Assembly (NCBI GenBank): GCA_964561545.1
Contig: CAZLQF010000004.1
Span: 62,001-126,000 of the forward strand
Origin: CAZLQF01 sp964561545
GTDB lineage: Bacteria; Bacteroidota; Bacteroidia; CAILMK01; CAYYUA01
Direction: 5' to 3'
Length of the DNA stretch: 64,000 nucleotides
Position 1 is the first letter of the stretch. Every line of letters begins with the position of its first letter. The translations under genes were made by a program, and so were the position numbers. The notes below the pieces were generated by a model that was given only the letters and a program-made list of their open reading frames with translations, made no database searches and had not been told where the DNA came from. This document shows positions 25,821 to 35,135 of the stretch, in pieces.

Positions 25821-27953
25821 ATGAATTCGGACCATGGTAAGATTATCAGTCAACAAGTTTCAATTCCTTATCAGCAAGTGGAGCCCACCATACAATTATT
25901 GGAAGCTGATGCCACTGTTCCTTTCATTGCCCGCTATCGCAAGGAGGATACCGGAAGTTTGGATGAAGTCCAAATTACTCATATACAAGAATATTTAAAG
26001 CAATTAAAGGAGGTTGATCAGCGGAAGCAGACCATCCTAAAAACCATCCGGGAGCAAGGCAATCTGACCCAAGAACTGCAAAGCAAAATTGAGAAAACTT
26101 GGTCAATGAGGGATTTAGAAGATCTCTACCTGCCCTATAAACCCAAGAAAAAGACCAAGGGCATTAAAGCCAAAGAGAAAGGGCTCGAACCATTGGCTTT
26201 GCATTTATGGAAACAGGCTTCGGAAGATGTAAGGCGTTTAGCAGAAGCTTATCTTAATGAGCAGGTACCATCTATTAGTGAAGCTTTGGAAGGAGCAAGG
26301 CATGTAATAGCAGAATGGGTCAATGAGGATCAATCCGCCAGGCAAAGGCTCAGAAATCTTTTTGAGCGGAAGGCTTTTATCACTTCTCAAGTGTTGAAAA
26401 ATAAAAAAGAAAAAGCACATAAGTACAGGGATTACTTTGACTATAGGGAAAAGCTTAATAAATGTCCGGCCCATCGGTTATTGGCTATTTTCCGGGGTGA
26501 AAGGGAAGCCCTCTTAAGATTAAGGATAGGTCCGGATGCTGAGGAAGCTTTAAGGATACTGAACAAGGAAGTTTTGAAGGGAAACAACGAAGCCACTGAA
26601 CAGATTCGTTTGGCTTTGGAAGATGCTTACAAACGATTGCTTCAGCCTTCTTTGGAAACAGAAGCACGTAATCAAGCCAAAAAGCAAGCAGATGAAGAAG
26701 CCATTGATGTTTTTGGGGAAAATTTACGACAGTTACTGCTGGCTCCTCCGCTTGGGCAAAAAAATGTTTTAGCCATCGATCCAGGCTACCGGACAGGTTG
26801 TAAATTAGTATGCCTAAATGCGCAAGGCGATTTTCTTACCAACGACACGATATATCCTTTTAACTCTGAGGATAAGAAGCAAGAAGCCCTTAATAAACTT
26901 TATTCGCTTGTCCCGCAATACCAAATTCAAGCCATTGCTATTGGTAACGGAACAGCTGGACGTGAAACTGAAAGTTGGGTAAAGTCTATGAAATGGGCGG
27001 GTGACGTAAGCATTTTTTCCGTAGATGAAAGTGGAGCTTCTGTATATTCGGCTTCTGAAGCCGCCCGCGAGGAATTTCCAAGTCTGGATTTAACAGTAAG
27101 GGGTGCTATTTCTATAGGTAGGCGTTTGATGGATCCTTTGGCGGAACTGGTCAAGATCGATCCCAAATCTATTGGCGTAGGTCAATACCAACACGAAGTG
27201 AACCAAAAACGCCTTAAGGAACGGTTGGATCAAGTCGTTATGCATTGCGTGAACAGGGTAGGGGTTCATGTAAATATGGCCAGTAAACATTTACTGACTT
27301 ATGTGTCAGGATTGGGACCGCAGCTCGCTCAGAATATCGTGTTGTACAGGAGTCAAAATGGTGCTTTTAATTCAAGAAACGACCTAAAAAAAGTGCCCAA
27401 ATTAGGGGCTAAAGCATTTGAGCAGGCAGTCGGTTTTTTAAGAATACCCGATAGTAAAAATCCACTTGATAACAGTGGCGTTCATCCGGAAACTTATGGC
27501 GTAGTGGAACAAATGGCCAAAGATTTGAATTGCAACATTCGCGACCTTTTAGAGCAAGCTTCATTGAGAAAGCAAATCCAGTTGGATCGGTACGTTTCCG
27601 GTCAGGTCGGAATGCCCACCTTGCAAGACATTTTAGCCGAATTGGCCAAGCCAGGCCGGGATCCAAGGGAAACCTTACAGGAATTCAAATTTGCCGAAGG
27701 CATTGAATCCATGCAGGACCTTCGGGAAGGCATGGAATTACCTGGTATTGTTACCAACATTACTAATTTTGGGGCTTTCGTTGACATTGGTATTAAAGAA
27801 AATGGACTGGTCCACATCTCAGAGATGGCCGATCGTTTTATTAAGGACCCTTCCCAGGTTCTCAAGCTTCACCAACCAGTGAAGGTTAAGGTTATTGGTC
27901 TCGATTTGCAAAGAGGAAGAATTCAACTCTCCATGAAGCAAATATATAATTGA
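25821..27953 (+). CDS. tex: Tex family transcription accessory / RNA-binding protein
   Basis: From ATG 25821 the protein has 710 residues. Domains in order: Tex N-terminal helical region (1-190), YqgF/RNase H-like domain (from about 310, AIDPGYRTGCKL), helix-hairpin-helix region (SGLGPQLAQNIVLYR and VPKLGAKAFEQAVGFLRI), and a C-terminal S1 domain (about 635-706, GIVTNITNFGAFVDIG). Tex proteins bind RNA and affect transcription in many bacteria. A GTG start at 25809 is possible but would only add four residues. Confidence 0.95.
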   Translation: MNSDHGKIISQQVSIPYQQVEPTIQLLEADATVPFIARYRKEDTGSLDEVQITHIQEYLKQLKEVDQRKQTILKTIREQGNLTQELQSKIEKTWSMRDLEDLYLPYKPKKKTKGIKAKEKGLEPLALHLWKQASEDVRRLAEAYLNEQVPSISEALEGARHVIAEWVNEDQSARQRLRNLFERKAFITSQVLKNKKEKAHKYRDYFDYREKLNKCPAHRLLAIFRGEREALLRLRIGPDAEEALRILNKEVLKGNNEATEQIRLALEDAYKRLLQPSLETEARNQAKKQADEEAIDVFGENLRQLLLAPPLGQKNVLAIDPGYRTGCKLVCLNAQGDFLTNDTIYPFNSEDKKQEALNKLYSLVPQYQIQAIAIGNGTAGRETESWVKSMKWAGDVSIFSVDESGASVYSASEAAREEFPSLDLTVRGAISIGRRLMDPLAELVKIDPKSIGVGQYQHEVNQKRLKERLDQVVMHCVNRVGVHVNMASKHLLTYVSGLGPQLAQNIVLYRSQNGAFNSRNDLKKVPKLGAKAFEQAVGFLRIPDSKNPLDNSGVHPETYGVVEQMAKDLNCNIRDLLEQASLRKQIQLDRYVSGQVGMPTLQDILAELAKPGRDPRETLQEFKFAEGIESMQDLREGMELPGIVTNITNFGAFVDIGIKENGLVHISEMADRFIKDPSQVLKLHQPVKVKVIGLDLQRGRIQLSMKQIYN

Positions 27954-28039
27954 GCATAAACAATGCTGCGTTTTACAATCGATTGCTCGTTTTGATTTTT
28001 TCTCCATAGCAAATACTCAATACTAAGTACTAAATCCAA

Positions 28040-29020
28040 CTAAGCCGGAGGCGCCATAAATTCAGGCCCAACCGGATCTTTGACCGTTTTTTTGATGAGC
28101 TCATCAATGGTCTGTAGGTCGTTTTCTTTTAATCGCCAATCCATGGCTTGATCTACTTCCACTTGCTCTGGGTGGCGGGCACCCCAAATAGCTGAAGAAA
28201 TCCCCTTATCTAATATCCATCGTACGGCCAAATCTCGGACAGTTTTACCGAAATGCGCTTTGGCAAATTCATGCAGTTGATGGACGGCTGCCAAATACTG
28301 CTTGTAGCGATCACCTTTAAACTTGGGATCCATTTTACGCAGGTCATCGCCTTCGAAGGTCGAGTCTTCATGCATTTTACCGGTAAGCAGACCGCGGCAT
28401 AAAGCCCCATAGGTTAAGGTAGCAATGTTGTTTTCTTCACAATAAGGTTTAACCTCTTGCTCAATTTCCCGTTCAAATAAGTTATAAGGCGGTTGACTAA
28501 CATGGATCGGCGCTGTTTGGCGGAATTCGTCCATTTGCTCTGGCGAAAAGTTAGACACGCCAATGGCCCTGATTTTTCCCTCTTTTTGTAATTGCAGCAT
28601 CGTTTCAGCCGTATCTCTGATTGGGGTGTTGTGGTCCGGCCAGTGGATTTGGAATATATCGATGTAATCCGTTTGGAGCCTGCGCAGGGAATCTTCCACT
28701 TCTTTGCGTATACGTTCAGGACTGGCATTTCTGCGGATGCGCTGCTTGCCATCCCATTCAAGGGCAACTTTGGTGGCTAATTGAATTTGATCGCGATTCC
28801 CGTATTCTTTAACGGCTTTACCCACCAATTCTTCGGATTTACCAAAGCCATAAACTGGTGCTGTATCAATGGTGGTTAAGCCTTGCTCTAAAGCAGTAAG
28901 AATAGTTTTGAGCGATACTTTTTCGTCAGTGCCGCCCCACATCCAGCCGCCTATGGCCCAGGTGCCAAGCGTAATGCGGGATATTTCAAAATCAAGGTTG
29001 CTGAGTTGGGTGTATTCCAT
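28040..29020 (-). CDS. aldo/keto reductase
   Basis: From ATG 29020 the protein has 326 residues and the AKR barrel: GTWAIGGWMWGG near the start, TIDTAPVYGFGKSEELVG (catalytic Asp and Tyr), the ATKVALEW block (Lys) and IFQIHWPD (His). It resembles the IolS/YhdN-like AKR11 group, NADPH-dependent enzymes of broad carbonyl specificity. A longer frame to 29047 adds nine residues not seen in the family. No neighbours suggest its substrate. Confidence 0.9.
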   Translation of the reverse strand: MEYTQLSNLDFEISRITLGTWAIGGWMWGGTDEKVSLKTILTALEQGLTTIDTAPVYGFGKSEELVGKAVKEYGNRDQIQLATKVALEWDGKQRIRRNASPERIRKEVEDSLRRLQTDYIDIFQIHWPDHNTPIRDTAETMLQLQKEGKIRAIGVSNFSPEQMDEFRQTAPIHVSQPPYNLFEREIEQEVKPYCEENNIATLTYGALCRGLLTGKMHEDSTFEGDDLRKMDPKFKGDRYKQYLAAVHQLHEFAKAHFGKTVRDLAVRWILDKGISSAIWGARHPEQVEVDQAMDWRLKENDLQTIDELIKKTVKDPVGPEFMAPPA

Positions 29021-29350
29021 TGTTAATTCTTTTGATAAGCTCCTCAAATTTAAATCCTCTCCTTGATATAATAGAACAAAAGATCAGTAAAATGGCTGTA
29101 TAGGCTCTTCCAATTCAAATCCATATTTTGGCGAGCCTTTAGCTGAAAAATAAGGCTGTTTTACTTGTTCGAGGCTCCGATTACCTTTCCTCGTCCGAGT
29201 CAGAAACTCGGAGAATGCGAGAAGTGATTAAACAAACCTGCTCTAAAAATCAAGGCATCTTAACACTTGCCAAATAGATAGTTTTTAATGATTCAATGAA
29301 GGTAAAATACACGCTTTCCAACCAAGTGCCTTAATATTGTAGGGTTAATT
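29021..29350. other. 330-base divergent intergenic region
   Basis: The region lies between the diverging AKR and GGR-family genes and must contain both promoters. I find no strong TAnnTTTG element. It contains one clear hairpin, listed separately at 29194-29212, and no credible small gene. Confidence 0.5.
29194..29212. repeat. perfect 7-base hairpin upstream of the GGR operon
   Basis: TCCGAGT (29194-29200), loop CAGAA, ACTCGGA (29206-29212). It lies about 140 bases upstream of ATG 29351. It could be an operator dyad or a small hairpin element. Confidence 0.45.
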
Positions 29351-30607
29351 ATGAATGCTTTGCCAGCAAAGAGCTTAAAATATAAGATCGTAGTAGTTGG
29401 AGCTGGACCAGGAGGAGTTGCAGCCTCAATTGATCTATCCCAAAGGGGCATTCCCCACTTAGTGCTGGAGAAATCCACGTTTCCCCGTGATAAAATCTGT
29501 GGCGATGCCATCAGCGGAAAGGTAATGTACCAACTCAACCGCTTATTGCCAAAGGCATCTGAGGTATTTTGTGAACAACAAGAAAAAAGGGTCGTGGCCA
29601 ATGGCATTTATTTTGGCGCACCCAACGGGAAGGGGATCGGTATTCGTTCTCCGCAACCTCGCTTCAACTTGCCGGTGGGCATGGTATCCACAAGGCTTGA
29701 TTTTGACAATTTCCTTTTTGAGCAAATGCTGGAATATGAACGGGCTGAAGTTTGGCAAGGAGTAAAAGTCAATAACATTACAAGAAACGCTGAGTCCAAT
29801 TGGATCCAATGCCAATACAATGGGGAATCTTACCAAATCGAGGCCGATTTGATCATAGGAGCTGATGGACAGCGTTCTGTCGTAGCCAAAACTTTTAAGC
29901 CTGATCTTCAAGAGGCTAATCATTTTTGTGCAGGCTTAAGGGCGTACTATACCAACGTTACCGGCTTTCATGCCCATAATTACTTGGAATTGCATTTCAT
30001 CAAGCAAGTATTGCCCGGCTATTTGTGGATATTCCCTCTGCCAAATGGCCAGGCCAATGTAGGGATTGGTATGCTGTCAAGTAAAGTGCGGGAAAAGCAA
30101 GTTAACTTAAAAGCTACTTTAAACAAAGCTTTGGAGGAAGATCCTTATTTTAAGGAAAGGTTCAAAAATGCCAACCTGGAGGGAAAAATTCAGGGATGGG
30201 GATTGCCACTTGGCTCCAAAAAACGGAATATTTCTGGTGATGGGTTTATGTTGGTGGGAGATGCTGCTTCTCTAATTGATCCCTTTACTGGGGAAGGCAT
30301 TGGGAATGCCATGCTAAGTGCCAAGATTGCTGTCGATACCGCTGAAAACGCAATGGAGGCTGATGATTTTTCAGCATCGACCTTAAGCCAATATGATAAA
30401 GCCGTTTACAAGAAATTATGGAAGGAGCTTCAACTGAGCCACCAACTTCAAAAGCTCTCCACCAAGCCTTGGCTCTTTAATTTTGTGGTGAACAGAATCC
30501 AAAAAAGTAAGGGATTGCAGGAGTTGTTTACAACCATGTTCAAAGATGTCGATTTAAGGAAGCAGATGAAAAATCCGCTTTTTTATTTTCGCCTTTTATT
30601 TAGATAA
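29351..30607 (+). CDS. geranylgeranyl reductase family FAD-dependent oxidoreductase
   Basis: The 418-residue protein has an N-terminal FAD Rossmann motif (VVVGAGPGGVAASI, residues 13-26), the EKSTFPRDKICGDAIS block, GADGQRSVVAK near 175, and GDAASLIDPFTGEGIGNAM near 305. This is the group 2 flavin layout shared by geranylgeranyl reductases and related enzymes that reduce isoprenoid chains or halogenate/oxidise small molecules. It is the first gene of a compact four-gene operon with three envelope proteins (gaps of 26, 12 and 3 bases). The substrate is unknown. Confidence 0.9.
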   Translation: MNALPAKSLKYKIVVVGAGPGGVAASIDLSQRGIPHLVLEKSTFPRDKICGDAISGKVMYQLNRLLPKASEVFCEQQEKRVVANGIYFGAPNGKGIGIRSPQPRFNLPVGMVSTRLDFDNFLFEQMLEYERAEVWQGVKVNNITRNAESNWIQCQYNGESYQIEADLIIGADGQRSVVAKTFKPDLQEANHFCAGLRAYYTNVTGFHAHNYLELHFIKQVLPGYLWIFPLPNGQANVGIGMLSSKVREKQVNLKATLNKALEEDPYFKERFKNANLEGKIQGWGLPLGSKKRNISGDGFMLVGDAASLIDPFTGEGIGNAMLSAKIAVDTAENAMEADDFSASTLSQYDKAVYKKLWKELQLSHQLQKLSTKPWLFNFVVNRIQKSKGLQELFTTMFKDVDLRKQMKNPLFYFRLLFR

Positions 30608-30633
30608 AGTTAATTTAGTTCAATATTTTAAAA

Positions 30634-32310
30634 ATGGATTCAATGATAAAATTTTGCATATTTTTAGTTGTTGCCGGATTTTGCATGCCATTTTACTCAT
30701 TAGGACAGGGAAAGTTGTCAGGAGATTTTCAACTCAACGCGAATTTTTACGATGATGACCCTAACATCGGGACCAATACCACGCATTATAAAAACGAATT
30801 GGCCGGAGGAGAAGGTTGGCTGTTCTTGAATTACCGGATTAAAGGCTTCAAACTTTCCGCTCGTTATGATGGGTTTTATAACTCAGCATTACTTGATCCG
30901 CAAGAAGCTTATTCTGATCAGGGGCTGGGGTTTTATTCCATCAGTAAAGATATTGAAGATCTCAACGTTACTGCAGGTCACTTTTATGACCAGATCGGAA
31001 ACGGGCTTATCTTTAGGGCTTATGAAGACCGTACGCTTGGATTGGATTATGCCGTACAAGGTTTAAGGTTGAATTATGATATTGCCGATGGTTTTAGGGC
31101 CAAAGGATTTGTTGGTAAGCAGAAAAAAAGGTTCGAATCTTATGGTCCTATACTGAAGGGTGGAAATATTGAAAAGGATTTCTGGGTCAATGACAGCCTG
31201 CAGCTTTATTCAGGAGTTGGGTTGGTTAACCGCACGCATGATCAGCAAACCATGGATCGTATTGTAGAGGAAATCAACAGCTATGATGACGGCCGATTCA
31301 TTCCAAAATACAACGTTTATTCCTATACTTTCTACAATACCCTCAATTACAAAAATTTCAATTGGTATCTGGAATATGCCAGAAAAACGGAAGATGCCAT
31401 TAGGAACCAGGCAGGTTCTCAACTCATTAAAGAGGATGGCTATACGCTTTATACTTCTTTGAACTACTCCTTTCCGGGTTTTGGAATCAACTTTCAATAT
31501 CGTAAAAGCGAAACGTTCAATTTTAACATGACCCCTTACACTGAACCACTTAGGGGGGTTATTAATTATTTACCGCCCATCGCCAAACAGCATTCGATGC
31601 GGCTTACAGGCCGTTACAGCCCGCAAACCATAAACTTTGGTGAAGAAGGTTATCAGGCTGATTTTACTATCTCTGCCGGTAGTAAAAGTACGATCAACAT
31701 TAACCTATCCTATATTCAGAATGGCGAAGACCAACGGTTGTTTTCAGCCCCTTCGATTGCCTACCAAAACGTTGTGAATGGTGAAGAAAGCCCCTCGCCA
31801 GCTGATAAACTGTACCATGAAGTCAATTTTGATTATTACAGGCGCTGGACCCGGAATTTTAAGTCAACCATTGGACTACAAACGGTTCATTATGATCGAA
31901 GGGTTTTTCAGGGTAAGCCAGGTGCAAATATGGTCAAGACCATCACCCCATTTTCCGAATTAACCTTTAAACTGGACCGCAGAAAATCCATAAGAACGGA
32001 ACTCCAATACCTGAAAACCGAACAAGATAAAGGGAACATGGCTTTTGGCTTGGTTGAGTTTAATGTGGCTCCGCATTATTCCATTTCCATATCCGACATG
32101 GTTAATACAGAACCTCGCAAAAATGGTGAATTGAAGGATGATCAGGATTTCATTCATTATTACAACGTTTTTGGCGCCTACACGTTGAACCAAACTCGGT
32201 TTACCTTAGGATATGTTAAGCAAGTTGAAGGCATTGTTTGCACTGGTGGCGTTTGTCGTGTAGAACCAGCTTTTAGCGGGGTTAAATTTGGGGTTTCTAC
32301 TAATTTTTAA
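30634..32310 (+). CDS. DUF6029 family outer-membrane protein
   Basis: The 558-residue protein has a signal peptide (about 1-25, ending LGQG) and a beta-barrel-like body with many alternating aromatic strands and a final strand ending in Phe (VSTNF). The opening KLSGDFQLNANFYDDDP and the middle AYEDRTLGLDYAVQGLRL block match DUF6029 proteins of Bacteroidota. Function is unknown; it is likely an outer-membrane barrel. It starts 26 bases after the flavoprotein gene and is followed 12 bases later by the Omp28-like lipoprotein. ATG 30643 is an alternative start. Confidence 0.82.
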   Translation: MDSMIKFCIFLVVAGFCMPFYSLGQGKLSGDFQLNANFYDDDPNIGTNTTHYKNELAGGEGWLFLNYRIKGFKLSARYDGFYNSALLDPQEAYSDQGLGFYSISKDIEDLNVTAGHFYDQIGNGLIFRAYEDRTLGLDYAVQGLRLNYDIADGFRAKGFVGKQKKRFESYGPILKGGNIEKDFWVNDSLQLYSGVGLVNRTHDQQTMDRIVEEINSYDDGRFIPKYNVYSYTFYNTLNYKNFNWYLEYARKTEDAIRNQAGSQLIKEDGYTLYTSLNYSFPGFGINFQYRKSETFNFNMTPYTEPLRGVINYLPPIAKQHSMRLTGRYSPQTINFGEEGYQADFTISAGSKSTININLSYIQNGEDQRLFSAPSIAYQNVVNGEESPSPADKLYHEVNFDYYRRWTRNFKSTIGLQTVHYDRRVFQGKPGANMVKTITPFSELTFKLDRRKSIRTELQYLKTEQDKGNMAFGLVEFNVAPHYSISISDMVNTEPRKNGELKDDQDFIHYYNVFGAYTLNQTRFTLGYVKQVEGIVCTGGVCRVEPAFSGVKFGVSTNF

Positions 32311-32322
32311 AAAGATCGCACC

Positions 32323-33186
32323 ATGCGCTTATATCGTAGTTTGATTGTTTTTTTATGGTTTGCTGGAATTTCTATCTTGTTAGGAGCTTGTGAAGAAGAG
32401 CCACCTCCGGTTAATTTAAATCCTGATACTGGATTGACGGATACCTCCTATATGGGTGAAGGGAACGCAACGCCTCAAGAGAAGAAGGTATTGATTGAGG
32501 ATTTTACGGGCGTGAGGTGTAACAATTGTCCGGATGCCACTGATCAAGCAGAAGCCATTAAAGCTGATAACCCTGATCGGATCATTATTTTGGCCATTCA
32601 TTGCAATGATAGATTCAGTGAACCTTACCAGGAAAGCAAAGAAGATTACAAGACCGAAAAGGGCACCCAGCTTTATGATTTTTTTGGCCAACCAAGCCAA
32701 CCAGCCGGTGCAATTGATCGAAAAAACTTTGAAAATCAGGACGGTGTGATTGTTGGTTATCCAGAATGGCCCAACTTTGCCGATCAAAGATTGAATGTTC
32801 AAACGCATGTAAATCTGGAATTAAACAGTAAACTTGATGGAAATGAAGTAAAGGTGCTTGCCAAAACCCGTTTTTTATCGAATTTAGAAGGCAACATTTA
32901 TCTCACTATAGCAGTAACAGAAGACAAAATCCAGGATGTTCAGTTATTGCCAAGTGGGGAGAAAAAGAAAGATTATGAGCATAATCACGTCTTAAGAAAG
33001 ATTATTACACCATTCGATGGCACTTTACTCTATGAAGCGCCCGAAGCAAATAGGGTAGTAGAAAAGGAATTTAAAGCCCAACTTGAGGATGATTGGGTAA
33101 AAGACAGCATGAATGTGGTAGGATTTGTTCACAGCAAGTTAGATTCTACTACTGTTCATCAGACCAATAAGGTTAAATTGAAATAA
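32323..33186 (+). CDS. Omp28-related lipoprotein with thioredoxin-like CxxC
   Basis: The 287-residue protein is a lipoprotein (lipobox LGAC near residue 23, followed by Glu-Glu). The body has VLIEDFTGVRCNNCPDA, a thioredoxin-fold active-site-like Cys-x2-Cys, and FFGQPSQPAGAIDR with the cis-proline region, as in the Omp28 family. A C-terminal beta domain follows. Acidic residues after the lipid Cys are common in Bacteroidota surface lipoproteins. It may act in redox or folding of its operon partner DUF6029; that is inference from adjacency. Confidence 0.85.
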   Translation: MRLYRSLIVFLWFAGISILLGACEEEPPPVNLNPDTGLTDTSYMGEGNATPQEKKVLIEDFTGVRCNNCPDATDQAEAIKADNPDRIIILAIHCNDRFSEPYQESKEDYKTEKGTQLYDFFGQPSQPAGAIDRKNFENQDGVIVGYPEWPNFADQRLNVQTHVNLELNSKLDGNEVKVLAKTRFLSNLEGNIYLTIAVTEDKIQDVQLLPSGEKKKDYEHNHVLRKIITPFDGTLLYEAPEANRVVEKEFKAQLEDDWVKDSMNVVGFVHSKLDSTTVHQTNKVKLK

Positions 33187-33189
33187 CCT

Positions 33190-33804
33190 ATGCAATTAGC
33201 TCCTTTGATTAGTATCTTCTTCATGGCCTTGGCCTTGGTTAATTGCCAACCAAAGGAGTATGAATCAAAATATCATCAATCCATAAAAGAAGAGAGAAAG
33301 AGGAAGGATAGTATTTTCAAGTTTTCTAAAAAGTCGCCCTTAACGACCATGCAGCAGCGAAATTTTAGGGCTTTGGAATATTATCCTGTTGATTCAACTT
33401 ACCAAGTGACAGCTGAGTTAATACCATTCCAAGACACCCAGGTTGTTAAAATGCCTTATACCAATGGTGAGTCCAAGAAATACATGAAATATGCTACATT
33501 AAAATTTCCTTTAAAAGGAGAAAAAAGGGCCTTGATAGCTTATCAAAATATGGAATTCCAAGATGATCCAGAACTCAAGGATCAGTTATTCTTACCTTTT
33601 AAAGATCATACCAATGACGAAGCTACCTATGGCGGTGGTAGGTACATCGATCTCAAAAAAACCAATAAGGATTCTATTATCATCGATTTTAATAATGCTT
33701 ACAATCCTTATTGTGCTTATAATAAAAATTATGCCTGCCCAATTCCGCCAAATGAAAACCTCCTTGATTTAAAAGTGAAGGCAGGAGAACGGAAATATGA
33801 TTAA
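33190..33804 (+). CDS. DUF1684 family lipoprotein
   Basis: The 204-residue protein has a lipoprotein signal (LVNC, Cys19) and the DUF1684 core: FLPFKDHTNDEATYGGGRY, then DFNNAYNPYCAYNKNYACPIPP, with the conserved two cysteines and the C-terminal KVKAGER. The family is widespread and uncharacterised. It begins 3 bases after the Omp28 stop and ends the operon. The two conserved cysteines near a CxxC lipoprotein suggest, weakly, a redox relationship. Confidence 0.9.
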   Translation: MQLAPLISIFFMALALVNCQPKEYESKYHQSIKEERKRKDSIFKFSKKSPLTTMQQRNFRALEYYPVDSTYQVTAELIPFQDTQVVKMPYTNGESKKYMKYATLKFPLKGEKRALIAYQNMEFQDDPELKDQLFLPFKDHTNDEATYGGGRYIDLKKTNKDSIIIDFNNAYNPYCAYNKNYACPIPPNENLLDLKVKAGERKYD

Positions 33805-33957
33805 AGCAATACAGGGGCTTTTAACAAAAACTCAAGGGCAAGTTATGAAATTGCTTTGGATATGCTTCACTTTAAATATATTCAGTGGCCAAGCTTAAAA
33901 ACAATCTGCCTTTAACCAAAAACTTATCGATTGAGTGGTATGATAATTATTATTTGA

Positions 33958-34920
33958 TTACTCTTTTTCTTCTTTATATTCCCCCATGTTACTGAATTTT
34001 TCAATCCTGTTATGGATTCTTGTTTCAGCATCCATGGATTTAAGCTCTTCTAATTCGTTTTTAATGGCATCTTTTACTTCCTTGTACATGAAATCAGGGT
34101 CATTATGTGCTCCACCCAATGGTTCCTGGATAATGCCGTCAATCAAGCCAAGTTTATAAAGCTTATCGGATGTTAGCTGCAATTGCTCAGCAGCTTGCTC
34201 TTTGTAATCCCAACTCCTCCAAAGAATGGATGAACAAGACTCAGGAGAGATTACAGAGTACCACGTGTGCTCCAGCATTAAAATCCGGTCACCAACGCCA
34301 ATGCCAAGAGCTCCACCAGAAGCTCCTTCACCAATTACGATGCAAATAACGGGTACTTGAAGCATGCTCATTTCTTTAAGGTTGTGGGCTATGGCTTCGG
34401 CTTGCCCTCTTTCTTCGGCTTCCAATCCTGGCGATGCACCCGGAGTGTCTATTAATGTAACTATGGGTTTATTGAACTTCTCAGCTTGTTTCATGAGCCT
34501 CAAGGCCTTGCGATACCCTTCCGGATTGGCCATGCCAAAATTTCTGTAAGCCCTGGATTTGGTATTCTTACCCTTTTGATGGCCAATGAACATAATGGCT
34601 TCATCGTCAAGGCTTGCAAAACCACCTACCACTGCCTTGTCATCCTTTACATTACGATCGCCATGCAGCTCAATAAAGTTGGAGGCCATGTTGGTAATAT
34701 AATCTAACGAATAGGGCCTTCTGGGGTGACGGGATATTTGCACTTTTTGCCATCCACTAAGGTCATTGTATAATTCCTGCTTAAGGTCCTCAATTTTTTG
34801 CTCAAGGTCTTTGATGGTATCGGTTTTTACACCTTTACCTTCCTGCCTCGCAGCTTCCTTAGCTTTTTCAAGTTTTTCTTCTAAATCTCTGATGGGCTTT
34901 TCAAATTCCAACTCCTGCAT
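33958..34920 (-). CDS. accA: acetyl-CoA carboxylase carboxyltransferase subunit alpha
   Basis: The 320-residue protein has the N-terminal coiled-coil helix pair (about 5-50) and the carboxyltransferase core with RRPYSLDY, GDRNVKDDKAVVGG, TLIDTPGASPGLEAEERGQ and GEGASGGALGIG. It transfers carboxyl from carboxybiotin to acetyl-CoA in the first step of fatty acid synthesis, with AccD (not in the window). It has its own two-element promoter and a perfect palindrome at the predicted transcription start. Confidence 0.96.
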   Translation of the reverse strand: MQELEFEKPIRDLEEKLEKAKEAARQEGKGVKTDTIKDLEQKIEDLKQELYNDLSGWQKVQISRHPRRPYSLDYITNMASNFIELHGDRNVKDDKAVVGGFASLDDEAIMFIGHQKGKNTKSRAYRNFGMANPEGYRKALRLMKQAEKFNKPIVTLIDTPGASPGLEAEERGQAEAIAHNLKEMSMLQVPVICIVIGEGASGGALGIGVGDRILMLEHTWYSVISPESCSSILWRSWDYKEQAAEQLQLTSDKLYKLGLIDGIIQEPLGGAHNDPDFMYKEVKDAIKNELEELKSMDAETRIHNRIEKFSNMGEYKEEKE

Positions 34921-34943
34921 ACTTCAAAATGCTTTAGGGGTTT

Positions 34944-34963
34944 AGATTCATTATAGTGAATCT
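34944..34963. promoter_or_regulatory. palindrome at the predicted accA transcription start
   Basis: AGATTCA (34944-34950), six bases, TGAATCT (34957-34963): perfect 7-base arms. The accA -7 element ends at 34969, so transcription should start inside or at the edge of this dyad. It looks like a repressor operator or a 5'-end hairpin. Confidence 0.5.
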
Positions 34964-34968
34964 GTCAA

Positions 34969-35001
34969 CAAAGTTAAGGCTTTACGGTTCCGTTGAGCAA
35001 A
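34969..35001 (-). promoter_or_regulatory. promoter of accA
   Basis: On the minus strand: TTTG (34998-35001), 21 bases, TAACTTTG (34969-34976). Both elements match the Bacteroidota consensus. It lies about 50 bases upstream of the accA start. Confidence 0.62.
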
Positions 35002-35106
35002 TTTATGGAATGAAAGGGTGCTGAGGTACTATTAAAGTAAGAAAGGGCCGGCTATAGGGCATTATGGTCAGTTTCAATCACACCACTTTTAATATACAAG
35101 GAAATT

Positions 35107-35134
35107 GGCAACTCGATGGACTTATAGAGTTGCC
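35107..35134 (-). terminator. hairpin directly after nusB, possible terminator
   Basis: GGCAACTC (35107-35114) and GAGTTGCC (35127-35134) form a perfect 8-base stem immediately after the nusB stop. The following bases on the minus strand are only moderately T-rich, so terminator strength is uncertain. Confidence 0.5.
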
Positions 35135-35135
35135 T

